DNA from: Lingula anatina
Lineage: Eukaryota; Brachiopoda; Lingulata; Lingulida; Lingulidae
Assembly: GCF_001039355.2 (NCBI RefSeq)
Contig: NW_019775469.1
Location: forward strand, 743,201 to 779,690
Length of the DNA: 36,490 nt
Direction: 5' to 3'
The notes beneath the pieces are model-generated. The model made no database searches. It worked only from the letters and a program-made list of their open reading frames with translations, and was not told where the DNA came from. This document shows, piece by piece, positions 17,655 to 27,534 of this stretch; positions within the stretch are counted from its first letter, which is position 1, and each line of letters begins with the position of its first letter. A program made the translations under genes and the position numbers.

Positions 17655-19749
17655 GGGAAGATTTAACAATGAGCTACATAGCACGAAATTGTCAAAAGTA
17701 ATTTTTGATTTGCATTTATTGTTAGGGTGCACACATGATATTTTTCTAAGTGAGCTAGAGACTTGAAATTTTGTGCACAGATAGCCACACATTTGAGTAT
17801 GAATAATCAATTTAAATTTTTAATCTATCTCATTTAGATCAAAAGTTATTCAAGTTTTAGTAACACCATGTTTGTTCTTTTTTTCAGGTGCTATTTTCAA
17901 AAATGAGACAAAAGTTGCCCCCATCATTTTTCATCCCCTTTATATTGTCACAGACATTTGAAATTTGGCACACATTAAGTATAGAAGTTGGGCATTAACC
18001 CAAAGTTTAAATTTTGGTTCTAGCATTTTCCTAAGCAGAGTTATGTGCATGTGAATTAAGCAAAATGAAGGATTTTTTGATGGTAAATGCTAGAAAATAC
18101 ACGTTTCTTAGGTTTTATTAATCAACAAGACTAAAACTCTTGGCAGAATAGTTGTCTTACATATGAGTATTAGTACAAAATTAATAGTATAAGTGGCAAA
18201 TTGTCATTGTGAAAAAAAACAATCATTCAAACTTAGGAACAACCCACACCCTGGGGATCATAAGGTTATTCTTGCATATGTACTCTTACTCCTTAGTATC
18301 GAACACATATATATAGTATGTACATGGCACATAATTTTCTTTTATGATAAACTTCCTGCAAAAAATAAAAATGCCCCCACTTCTGAGGATGTTACCCCCA
18401 TGCATATTTCCATCACCCCTGCTTATAAATGCTGATAAGGCAGTTTGTAATGAAATTCTCTCTCTCCAGCAGTTGTCTTGATATTAGTATAAACCAAAAT
18501 TTAGTTATATATTTCATGTCAGAAAACAATATCTGGTGAGCTTGAAAGAAAATAAATCAAGCTATATACATGTAGCACCTGTGATACTACTATTTAAACC
18601 TACTAGTAATGCATAAATGTTTTAAAGCTTAAATATCATTGAAAATTAACTTGCCATGTATGAATGATAGACTTAATTTTTTTAATTCATGTGACTTAAC
18701 AGAGTTTTCTGATCCAAGATTATATTGAAAAAGTATAAGAATTATCTGTAACAATATTTGTGCTTCCAATTTGTCTATCAATTTAAGTAAAGAATACACA
18801 AATGTGATTTAACCTCTGTTATAGGGAATTCTTGCACCACAAAACCGATTATTTTAGTTTTAAAAAGCTGTTGGTTCAACTATACTACAGAAGTCTACAT
18901 ATATAAAAAGTAAATATAATATATCAATACAAATGACAGTAAGTTTTAAAAGGGAACTTGAGCTATTTTAAAGGNACGATGTAAAAATTAGAATAGACCA
19001 CACCCAGGGTAGACCACACCCCAAGTCACAATTGAATTCCGAAGAACCTTTGCAAATTCCTATAATGATAGGTTTATTAATCCCCGACGTATCAAGTTCC
19101 TAACTATGATGGTTTAGGAAGTAACAATGTGAAATAGATTATGTATGTATATAATGAATTGTCCACCACAGGGAAAGCTTGACCAATGTAAGCGTACCTA
19201 GCCGAGACAACCCCGTGCCCATTCCAATTCTACCTCTATAGAACTTCACACTAGCTATTTATTGACTAAGAAAACATTCTGGTTGCAAAATGCGTTCCGG
19301 TTGAAAATTTCGTTTTCACGATTTTCTTTGGTTGCAGAATGCGTTGCAGTTGCAAAATGCGGCTCTACACCAGTTTTATGAAGCCCCAGTATTTCATTCT
19401 CCCCAACATCTATCTGGACAGCTGACCGTTTGAAATCATTCAGATTTCAGACTTTCCGACCTAAGCGTTTTCATTAAAGGGTCTCTTTCCGCTGTAGACG
19501 CTTAAATAGGCCTTTCTCTGAAACTTTGCCTATTTGATCCTGAACCCCAAAACATGTCTCACACAAAACCGTTGAGAAAATAAAGGTCGAGGTATAGGTT
19601 TTTAAGATCACTCAAAGAAAAAAAAAGCGCAGCATTTTTTTTTCGTCTAGACTTCTCGTCATTACTCCCCTACGCGTGGAATTCTGGGACTTGCCTCAAT
19701 TTGCATATGACTGAATACTACTGTTTACTACGCTCTGGAGAAGACCCGG
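17655..19749. other. AT-rich stretch, no gene recognised
   Basis: Contains a direct repeat TAGACCACACCC (about 18995-19020), an N at 18975, and a degenerate repeat of GGTTGCAAAATGCG (four versions, 19280-19374). The last 120 bp (19630-19749) are GC-richer and precede the candidate first exon at 19750, so they may be its promoter. Confidence 0.4.
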
Positions 19750-19887
19750 ATGTCACTGCAAACTAAGATGGAGGGTAGTCCGAGCACACGTGAGTTGAAA
19801 GAAAGAGGAATAACTCTACGGGACAATGAAAAAGGAAATAAAACGGGAAATGCAGAAGCAGAGGATGTTATTTTCATTAGCAGGGCG
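19750..19887 (+). CDS. Candidate first coding exon, unknown protein
   Basis: Two in-frame starts, ATGTCACTG (19750) and AAGATGGAG (19768; better context, resembling the AAGATGG motif common at promoters), open 46 codons to a donor GCG|GTGAGG (19888). The frame stops 3 codons past the donor. The peptide is hydrophilic: 'MEGSPSTRELKERGITLRDN' then 'EKGNKTGNAEAEDVIFISRA'. A transposon nest fills the following intron. The terminal exon could be 22944-23017, but their phases (0 versus 1) need at least one exon between. No family recognised. Confidence 0.4.
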
Positions 19888-20976
19888 GTGAGGTAGACAA
19901 AGCAGAAGTAGGAAATAAAACTGACAAGCGAGAAACGGACAAAAATTCTGCCAGATACGGGTAGGTTATTTCGATCGCTTATCACGTCCGAATCTTTCAT
20001 TAAGAACATATTCAGGAGGCGGATTTAGGGAATCTTCAGGCCCCGTATGCACAAAAAATCCTTATCTTAAGTGAAAAATTCTCCTTAACTTCATAAGAAA
20101 ATTCTTAGCTGAGGAAACCCCTTAAGTGGTATGCACAAAGTACCTTAAGAATTCCCTAAGCCAAGAATTTTCTCAAATAATAGGAATTTACTCAACTCTG
20201 TAGGATTTCTCTTATGTGTTGAGCTATGTTTAGCCTGTGCATTGACCAATAGAATTACCTGTTACAATAGCTCACACTGGGGAATTCCTGGGGAATCCAT
20301 GTTTGAAGGAATCCTTTACTTGGATATGATAGGCCTATCAGTTATTATTAGAAGAGTTGAGATATCAATCGTGTAGGCCAAGAAGTTGTAACTTCTTGTG
20401 TAGGCCTAGTATTCTTCATACTCTGACAGAAAAAGAGGCATGTCATCCAATCCCCAGACCCAACACTAATAATAATAATCCAGTGACATAATTACATTTT
20501 AATAAAAATGTTTTATCTCTATTGGCTGATACATGTGCACCCATCTCCCCTATCGGCGATAATTCTGTAAAAAGGCCCCATAAAAAATATTAGTTTACCA
20601 TCATTGTCACCTACAAGAAGTGATTCAGTAGGGCGTGTTTTTTGCTCATACAAAAACATTGAATTTAACCAACGATGCCCTCCGGACCGTCATTAAATAC
20701 ACTAAAACATGGAACGTGCCATGAGCAAAGCTAGTAGTAACATAAATTGCAGTGAGAGGCACTCCTAGTACAGGGATAGTCTGTTTTTGTGTAGGCTATG
20801 AGGTGCATATTTGATGGGGAAAATTTACATTATAATTTTTTTATGTGAGCAGAAAAAGTAATGCGGCCGGGGATGATAAAGTAACATTTTTTCATGGGCC
20901 CTGAAAAAGAAATAAGCCCAGCATGTACTTATTTCATGACTATGGCCATTTACATGTCATCGACTTACATATTTTA

Positions 20977-21319
20977 AGTGTTATCTGTGATGAAAAATTG
21001 TGACATGTAATTCATAATATTAATATTAATTTTAATTATTAATTTCACTATTGACCCCACGTATGCACATATTAAATACCTATGTTAATTGTATAAGCAT
21101 TATAATTGATGCATGAGATTCCGTGTTATCAGGTGGTTTTCGGGGATTTCATAAGCAACATGTCATAAAAAGTGCCCACTCAAAATTTTTCACTTTAGAT
21201 ATCCCTTAACAGAACGACAAATTACAAATGTAACTGCCAGAAGATCCGTAATGAAAAGTATCCCCGCTCTATCAAAACGAAATCGCTGGTAAATCTCATA
21301 ATCTGGGTAAAAATCCAAA
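20977..21319. repeat. Internal duplication in the Harbinger element, copy 1
   Basis: Begins AGTGTTATCTGTGATGAAAA and runs through GTATGCACATATTAAATACC and the start of the transposase relic to ATCTGGGTAAAAATCCAA. It is repeated at 21914-22230 with small deletions. Confidence 0.8.
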
Positions 21320-21413
21320 GGACTTTCGCGGTCCCGAAATATTCTTGGTCTTGCGACTGCCCTTTCCAGTTCATCCACTTTTTCACGATAAACAGCAATA
21401 ACCCAGCAGGCAT
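21222..21413 (-). pseudogene. Harbinger transposase N-terminal relic
   Basis: 'RPRIFRDRESPLDFYPDYEI' followed by a tyrosine-arginine-rich 'YQRFRFDRAGILFITDLLAV' is the typical start of Harbinger (DDE_Tnp_4) transposases ('R.FR.R.dPf..ydd.e...RyRl.re.I..l.dll'). The DDE catalytic part is missing; the relic is cut off by a small palindromic insertion at about 21405-21560. A second, shorter copy of the same stretch occurs at about 22115-22230. Confidence 0.7.
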
Positions 21414-21560
21414 AGTTGCGTTGGATCAACGTTGAAAACAGGTTGATACATTGAATTGCCGTTGATCTACCTAAATTCAACGTAAAATCAACGTTGATCC
21501 AGCCACGTCGAAACACCGTCATAATGTGACGATGACTCAACGTTGTATTTTGGTCATTGA
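21405..21560. mobile_element. Small palindromic MITE with CAACGTTGA arms
   Basis: GTTGGATCAACGTTGAA (21419-21436) and its inverse TCAACGTTGATCCAGC (21488-21503), plus a third CAACGTTG at 21538. It interrupts the Harbinger transposase relic, making a third level of nesting. Boundaries are approximate. Confidence 0.55.
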
Positions 21561-21913
21561 CACAACCTTGCAGACATGGATTATATTTTAAAATATTAAT
21601 TGTTGAAAATGTGATACTTTGTTTATTTATACTGTAACTAAGTTTATCAAAATAATCAAAAAAGTGTTAAAAGTAAAAGTGACAGTTGTTTTGTGTCTTT
21701 AGTGAACTAGTGAATTTTCTTATTTTGTTATTCAGAAATACATTCCAATAAACTGAATTCCTTGCAAGGTCAGCTAACACTAGGATGAATAAGTTGCTGT
21801 AAATGTGATGGAGTGAATTAATAATGTTAACAGTTCTTGGTAACCTGTTATAGCCTACATAGACAGGTTGAGGTGACTGTGACTTTGTTATATATATATA
21901 TGTTTACTATTAT

Positions 21914-22230
21914 AGTGTTATCTGTGAAGAAAAATTGTGGCATGTAATTCATATTTATTAATTTCACTATTGACCCCACGTATGCACATATTAAATACCT
22001 ATGTTAATTGTATAAGCATTGATGTGTGAGATTCCGTGTTATAGGTGGTTTTCGGGGATTTCATAAGCAACATGTCATAAAAAGTGCCCACTCAGAATTT
22101 TTCACTTTAGATATCCCTTAACAGAACGACAAATTACAAATGTAACTGCCAGAAGATCCGTAATGAAAAGTATCCCCTCTCTATCAAAACAAAAGCGCTG
22201 GTAAATCTCATGATCTGGGTAAAAATCCAA
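21914..22230. repeat. Internal duplication in the Harbinger element, copy 2
   Basis: Same content as 20977-21319 minus about 26 bp in two AT-rich deletions. It ends at the same ATCTGGGTAAAAATCCAA point. Confidence 0.8.
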
Positions 22231-22636
22231 TAATAAGAGCCATAGAGAAATAATGTTGCTGCACAGCTTTGACTAGCACAAATAAATGCCATTGTGTTGT
22301 ACAGTCACTGAATCTAAGGACAAAATTTCCACTTAAGAGACCCAATGAGGTACCTTAAAGTTAAGGAGATATTTGGGGGAATTCTCATCTTAAGATGCTT
22401 TGTGCATACCACTTATGTTAAGGATGATCACTTAAGGAAATTCTTAGGGAAATTCTTAAAAAAATACACTTAAGATGTTTTGTGCATACGGGGCCTGGTT
22501 CTTCCTGAAGACGGTTAGATTTTTAAGTTTTCATTGACGGGTATATGTAATATTTCTGTCGAAAGGCGGTCAAAAATGGAGGGTTGATCAACATAACTCG
22601 GAAGACTGTCAGAATATATCTCTGGATCCGCCCCTG

Positions 22637-22943
22637 TTATCCCTGCTGTACGCAGAAAAGTTTATTATTCTGGAGAGCAGTCAGTACTAACAATAATTGA
22701 GCTAAATAGTCTTCTATTAAAGGCTGGTTTTTGTCGGCTTACTTAAAGTCGTTATATACTCAAGTGCAAAAAAGAAAAAAAAAAACCTTTCACTATTTAT
22801 CTTATACGAATTTCATTTAAATTAAAAGATATAAAGCATCTGATGGTAGTAAATGTTTATTCTCTGTTTACGTTTTTAAAAGTTGACTTCATGGGGAATC
22901 TCTGGAGAATGAGGATAATACACTGATATATTTTTTAATCCAG
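22637..22943. other. Putative intron, no feature
   Basis: AT-rich; an A-run at about 22773-22786; leads into the pyrimidine tract before the acceptor at 22942. Confidence 0.4.
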
Positions 22944-23017
22944 GTAATATGCATGGGGTAACATCTACCCCTACATCAGGTTCAAGGCCACAGTCTTGTT
23001 TTAACCGTGCAACATAG
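22944..23017 (+). CDS. Candidate terminal coding exon, unknown protein
   Basis: A strong acceptor (TATATTTTTTAATCCAG, ending 22943) opens a frame in phase 1: two bases, then NMHGVTSTPTSGSRPQSCFN and RAT before TAG (23015-23017). A 3' UTR of about 0.9 kb would follow to AATAAA at 23908. It may belong to the gene starting at 19750, though the phases require one more exon between. The minus strand also has a 62-codon ORF here (22876-23064), with a weaker acceptor; the plus-strand reading is preferred but not proven. Confidence 0.35.
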
Positions 23018-23907
23018 AGCCAGAGCCAAAGTAAGTACCTGACACCCAGAATCCAAACACACATTAGCTGTTCATTTTACCATGTTCAGTACACCTTGCC
23101 ATTAATACAAATCTAATGCATGTTAGTACTTGGAACAATGCCATTTTATTATAAAGTTTAATACTTCCATGGCAGTTTCGTCCCAGAATTGTGACAAGCA
23201 CAGGATATCAGTGCTTATTGTGGGGAACATTATATAATAAATTGGATTTTGAAACAAATAATTTTGAAAATCATGCTCTATTCAGTGCGCTTATGTCTGT
23301 GTGTAGACATTACAGATAGTGTGTGCTATTAATTTCACAAAAATGCATTGAAGTCTTTCCAATAGTCAATGTTTTGTTTTTATGTATACTAAGCAGCAAA
23401 GCAAGCACTCAAAATCATGGATGACAGTAAGACCTCAAGCTGTTACATAAACAATTAGCAAATAAATGTACATTCCAGTCTTACAAACCAAGAATTTGAC
23501 ATGGGAATTACAAGTAGACATTTCTTAGCAGCCATGGTGCGGATGGAATCAAGAGACTCAAGGCACCGTGGTCCTTATATGTATATAAGAATTTTTTTAT
23601 CAAAATGATGATTACTTCACATTAACTGTTTTTAAAATGATTGGTTTTATGAACAGATTGTGTACAGAGTTGCATTTTACTTTTGATATGAGAAAGGGAT
23701 AAAGGAAAGCACCTTATTTTTCTATGCCTTTAATTTTTATGTTCACTGAATTGCTGCACAAATTACAGTAGAATGAAAAGAATCCTTCTACTCAGTGACT
23801 TGCATATTACAGGTCTTATGAATGTTTGGTCAGTAAACTGATACTCGTGATACTTTTGTTTTATATCTGTCATTTCTGTTTTGATATGTACAATAGCTTA
23901 CTGCAAA
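23018..23907 (+). other. Possible 3' UTR of the plus-strand gene
   Basis: No ORF, AT-rich, ends at a good poly(A) signal (23908-23913). Otherwise featureless. Confidence 0.3.
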
Positions 23908-23913
23908 AATAAA
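23908..23913 (+). terminator. Poly(A) signal AATAAA (+)
   Basis: CAAAAATAAAATATTTG context; the first strong plus-strand signal after the candidate terminal exon. Confidence 0.35.
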
Positions 23914-23975
23914 ATATTTGAAAATCTATGAACCCTAAAATAACCATAAGGACTGGATTTCACACCATCAAATTT

Positions 23976-23976
23976 A

Positions 23977-24006
<30 letters not shown>
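23976..24006. repeat. (AAT)n microsatellite
   Basis: About ten AAT units between the two candidate convergent 3' ends. Confidence 0.85.
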
Positions 24007-24007
<1 letters not shown>

Positions 24008-24151
24008 TGAATAAATTTACTTTGGAAATAAAAAGGAATATGAATGGTGTTTGTGTATTGTGAGAAACCTAGAATTTATCTATAGCACGCAAGGACTATA
24101 TAGGTGTATTAAAAGTCAAAGAAAAGGCATGTGTTTTTCACTGGATCTTGG

Positions 24152-24157
24152 TTTATT
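24152..24157 (-). terminator. Poly(A) signal AATAAA (-)
   Basis: Minus-strand AATAAA about 570 bp past the candidate terminal exon at 24730-24764. It faces the plus-strand signal at 23908, as in a convergent gene pair. Confidence 0.25.
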
Positions 24158-24729
24158 CACATGGATTCACAAGACACGTAAAAACTAAAAAAGAAGAAAA
24201 GAAAAAGAAAATTACAACAATGTACTTACTAACGGTTATTTACGTGTTCAAATTCACTTACTCAAAAAACTTATAAATTTTAATAATTACCAATAATAAA
24301 TAACCAATCATCAATAATCAATAATAATCAATAAACAGTATTAAAACTCACCATTTCTGCCATTCCTTTAAACTATAAATTTCAAGTAGAAATAACAGAT
24401 TCAAAAGTAAGAGTACTATGTGTTCCTCCTACGGAGACACTGTGATGAATGAAACAAAGTGCAAAACTCATGAGGCACCACCCTGAATGAAAACTTGTCA
24501 TTTATGCAAATGAATGCATTAGATGAGCCGGACACCAGGCTCCTCAATCACAACAAAAGTAAACTAAACCTTACATTATCTTTTCAATAAAGATTTAATT
24601 AGTTTTATACCTCTTCTGTGAGTTACTGAATTCTCATTTCATGTTCTTGGGTCAATCCTCCTTATCCCACACCTCTTCCAAGCCTTGTACTACTGGACCT
24701 AGAAGTGCTATGTATCACTGCTAACTCTT

Positions 24730-24764
24730 CTAAACCTTTATACAGGGCTTTTTTTCTAATGAGG
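24730..24764 (-). CDS. Candidate terminal exon of a minus-strand gene
   Basis: Acceptor ...GATGTCAG, then two bases and the codons SLEKKPCIKV before TAG (24730-24732). The phase (1) matches the donor of 25083-25161, and the split codon reads Ala. An alternative acceptor 7 bp inside gives a shorter in-phase version. Very short, so the call depends on the neighbouring exon. Confidence 0.3.
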
Positions 24765-25082
24765 CTGACATCACAAGATAGTATGCTGTAAAATTATAAT
24801 AAAACTAATTATAATTATAATAATAATTGGTACTGATTTAATTGCATGCTAGTTATAATGTTGTGAACTGTTCAAAATGAGTTTCACTTTAATTAACCAT
24901 TGTCCTGCACTCAAGTGTATCAATTGTTAATCCCTAAACTATAAGTTTTTTGTATGTGTGGATTATTACACGTGAATTTAGGGGAGGGTATGGTGGGTCC
25001 TACACATTACTGTCAAAACTAAGGAATGTGCCAGATTAACTAAAAGGCCAGTATTATTTAAAAATAACAGAAAACCCTTTAC

Positions 25083-25161
25083 CTCGATTAGGGAGCTCTT
25101 TACCCTCTAGTTCTGGACTGCTCTGACTGCTTGCCTCATCAACAATAGGCCTACTCTCGAT
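25083..25161 (-). CDS. Candidate internal exon, unknown hydrophilic protein
   Basis: Flanked by ATACCTTTCAG (acceptor, just right of 25161) and G|GTAAAG (donor, 25077-25082). Only one of three frames is open, giving 'IESRPIVDEASSQSSPELEG' then KELPNR, a serine/glutamate-rich, probably disordered segment. 79 nt: starts in phase 0, ends in phase 1, matching the next exon. The proposed first exon at 25723-25742 ends in phase 2, so an exon is still missing between them. No family recognised. Confidence 0.4.
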
Positions 25162-25209
25162 CTGAAAGGTATAAAAACAAATCGACTCGAAAAGCAAGGT
25201 AAGATACGT

Positions 25210-25337
25210 GTGTGCGTAGCACAAAATTCATCCACTCCTATTGACGATTTTCACATCTGCACGATCCTCACCACTACTGCTAATAAGTATCAAAATCGTC
25301 TGGAACGCATTTGTAGTCCGTGCTACGTTGTGCGTGC
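25210..25337. mobile_element. Palindromic MITE, CTCCTATTGAC family (copy 2)
   Basis: GTAGCACAAAATTCATCCACTCCTATTGACGATTTT (25216-25251) pairs imperfectly with the inverse of AAAATCGTCTGGAACGCATTTGTAGTCCGTGCTAC (25292-25325). The arm resembles that of the 17513-17654 element (TAGCACGAAAATTCAT...CTCCTATTGACGATT). It lies in the putative first intron of the minus-strand gene. Confidence 0.62.
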
Positions 25338-25722
25338 AAATCGCGTTGTCAAAATTGCGGCTCAGAAAGCATAGCAAACAACAAAAAAAGTACCAGTCGT
25401 TTATAAATATCCAACCGAAACGGGCTGGTTAAATTGACCCGATAAATATCACTGTCTGTAATCATGTCACCGGTATATTTCCTGGTACAAGTTACTCATT
25501 CGGTGAATCGGCATTGAGAATTACGGCATCAAGCACTGTTGACATAATAGCTAGGCTACACTCCGTCGTAAATATTTCCAAGCCATTCGTTGATTTTTGG
25601 ACTATTTTACAATGTAACCGACGAGAAGTTAAATGAATTCTTTTAATGTTTAAGTGCACAACCCTGTTCACGAACAATGAAGGGAAAGAGTTGTAACTAA
25701 CGTGCATCTGTAAACGACTTAC

Positions 25723-25742
25723 TTCGAACTCCACAGCGCCAT
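25723..25742 (-). CDS. Candidate first coding exon (MALWSS...)
   Basis: AAATATGGCGCTGTGGAGTTCGAA|GTAAGT on the minus strand: an ATGGCG start of the kind common at CpG promoters, followed at once by a consensus donor (GTAAGT, 25717-25722). Six codons plus two bases. GC content rises around it (25720-25850), which suits a promoter. It is plausible as exon 1 of the gene at 25161-24730 but not phase-linked to it. Confidence 0.3.
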
Positions 25743-26770
25743 ATTTGTTTCTCCTTGTGTACAAGTGCTATTTTAGGCAACGCACTCTGATTGGATAAAA
25801 CGTTGCGGTAGACATCTTCTCTTTTTGGGGGGAGAAGACGTTCTCCAATTCAGACTCGAATTTGAAAAAATTAATTATTTTAATTGTAGTCTACCTCGAA
25901 GGCGAATTTTGCTTTAGATCGTGACCTACATACGTAAGAAAAAGTTTGGGATATGTTTCATTTTTTTATTTCCCCTTTAAATAGGCCAGGAGGTCAATCT
26001 TTTTAAACGACCGAGATATTTTCGAAACATTTATGTTGCATATCAATAGAAAAGCCTATTTTGACAGCTTGTTATTGCAAGTCATAACATTTATGTCATA
26101 GTTGCAAAAGAGATACTTCCATAACACGAATAATGGAATAGACGGTTTGTTAAAGATATTAATGTACACCTAGTGTGGAGCAAAATTAAAACCTCTCTGC
26201 CTAGTAGAGTTCTTTACCTAAAATGGAAAGACATATTATACATTCTTCCTACTGTGTACTAGCCACATCTATAAACTTGTGCCGTCAATCAAATCACACT
26301 TGGTCAGCTTTATGTCCTAGTTTAAAGGCAGGCAATGTGTTAATTGATAGACTTCGTTTGTCTTATACATGTAGTGCCTTAGACCCGCCATGAATCAACG
26401 TCCAAATATTGTCAGTTTTTAATCGTCCTGAAATCTGAAAAATCTCAAAACTAAATGGGTAAAACCAAAAACTTGCTTTATGCTTTCCGTCACAGGACCG
26501 GAGCTCTTGAAATAAAGTACATTATTTATAGAAGTTAATCTCACGGGTTTCTACGAGAACATCTGAAAATAACAGCTTCATTAAACTCCAACGAGATAAA
26601 ATAAGCACTATCGTGTGAGTGAGTAATGTTACTCCACCCACCCCCCCCCCATCCCATTGCAAATACACGTGTCATTTTCAAAATCATGGTTTAGAATGAA
26701 ACATCATATCGACCTTTACGCTTAATTTCCACATCCAACCAGAACTGAAACATGTTTGGAAACGATGTCC
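25743..26770. other. Possible promoter region, then gene-free sequence
   Basis: The first 100 bp would be the promoter of the minus-strand gene. Beyond that are a poly-C run at about 26641-26650 and no exon or TIR that I can support. Confidence 0.35.
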
Positions 26771-26896
26771 CATGAAGTAGTAATATACTATGAAGTCTCC
26801 TAAGGGTCCTTATTTTTTAACCAATGAAGTCGCCTTCCATCATGAAGTAGTAATTCTTATCCTATGAAGTGGTAATATACCGTGAAGTATCTTAAC
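26771..26896. repeat. Degenerate ATGAAGT repeats
   Basis: ATGAAGT (or GTGAAGT) occurs six times in 126 bp, several in the longer form CATGAAGTAGTAAT or TATGAAGTGGTAATATAC. It immediately precedes the first promoter duplication. Confidence 0.6.
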
Positions 26897-26900
26897 AGTT

Positions 26901-27534
26901 GTCATATGAAACCCAATATTACACATTCAACTCGAATAATTTCCTGATAGCAGAATTAACCAACTTTGCTTACCTTGTTGACTTAAAGCAGGACAATTAA
27001 GCTATGGTGTTGGGATCACAGGGTTACTCTCTCAACTACAGAAATATTTGACCTTCTGTTACATAAAATTAGTACCTTCCTTATGATACGAAAATGATGA
27101 CGAAAAATAAATAAAACGAGCCTTAGCCTCAGCAAAAGAATAAATATTTATATAATGTTTATCATGTGCAGTGATAGGAGTCAGCTATCATATATAAGGA
27201 GGCACAACAGAGATCGAGACATGTGGTGATAAGTTATTCTTCTCCTCACCTTCATTTTAACAAATCAATCTGTAAGGCTAACTGATACATCTTAAAACGA
27301 GTAGTGGGAGTAATTTGATCCATTTTATGCATGTATTTTTACGCATCAACGATAAATGGAATGCGTTGTGCATTATTGAAATGTTAAGGAAGCGTGAGAT
27401 TACACAGTTTTGTGTGATCCATCCATCAACGATAATAGCAGGCCTTAGCTATTGCCACCTTTAGGTCTCTCGAAAACTTATCATTCGGGGACATCAGAAG
27501 TAGGTTTACATTGCAGGCATATTTAGGTGTTTCA
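26901..27534 (+). repeat. 634-bp promoter-bearing duplication, copy 1
   Basis: From GTCATATGAAACCCAATATT to AGGTGTTTCA; matches 29871-30503 at roughly 93-95% by eye over its full length. It contains a TATA box and, 70 bp further, CAATCT|GTAAGG, which could be a splice donor. No exon of an ABCG gene follows this copy. Confidence 0.85.
27191..27198 (+). promoter_or_regulatory. TATA box in duplication copy 1
   Basis: TATATAAG inside the stretch CATGTGCAGTGATAGGAGTC...CATATATAAGGAGGCACAAC, which is almost unchanged between the two copies. Initiation would be expected near 27220-27230. Confidence 0.5.

Larger units (their letters stand above)
20039..22495. mobile_element. 2.46-kb PIF/Harbinger-like element with long TIRs
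   Basis: Ends GGCCCCGTATGCACAAAA...CTTAAGTG and the inverse CACTTAAGATGTTTTGTGCATACGGGGCC. A second internal block, AAGTGGTATGCACAAAG, is repeated about 90 bp in from each end, so the TIRs extend roughly 120 bp. CTTAAG-rich subterminal sequence is present on both sides. A transposase relic (21222-21413) identifies the superfamily. The flanks show CTT/GTT, not an exact 3-bp TSD. Confidence 0.75.
20013..22636. mobile_element. CAGGGGCGGAT MITE (copy B), interrupted by a Harbinger-like element
   Basis: The outer pieces 20013-20038 and 22496-22636 together match copy A (3139-3306) in inverse orientation, with ends CAGGAGGCGGATTTA and GGATCCGCCCCTG. The inner 2.46 kb is a later insertion. Confidence 0.78.

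Noticed and set aside
22876-23064. Minus-strand 62-codon ORF ending ...PEIPHEVNF
   Set aside because: Possible terminal exon, but its acceptor lacks a pyrimidine tract while the plus-strand exon in the same place has a strong one. Kept only as an alternative.
25241-25432. Plus-strand ORF MTIFTSARSS...
   Set aside because: Overlaps the palindromic MITE and has no splice or family support.
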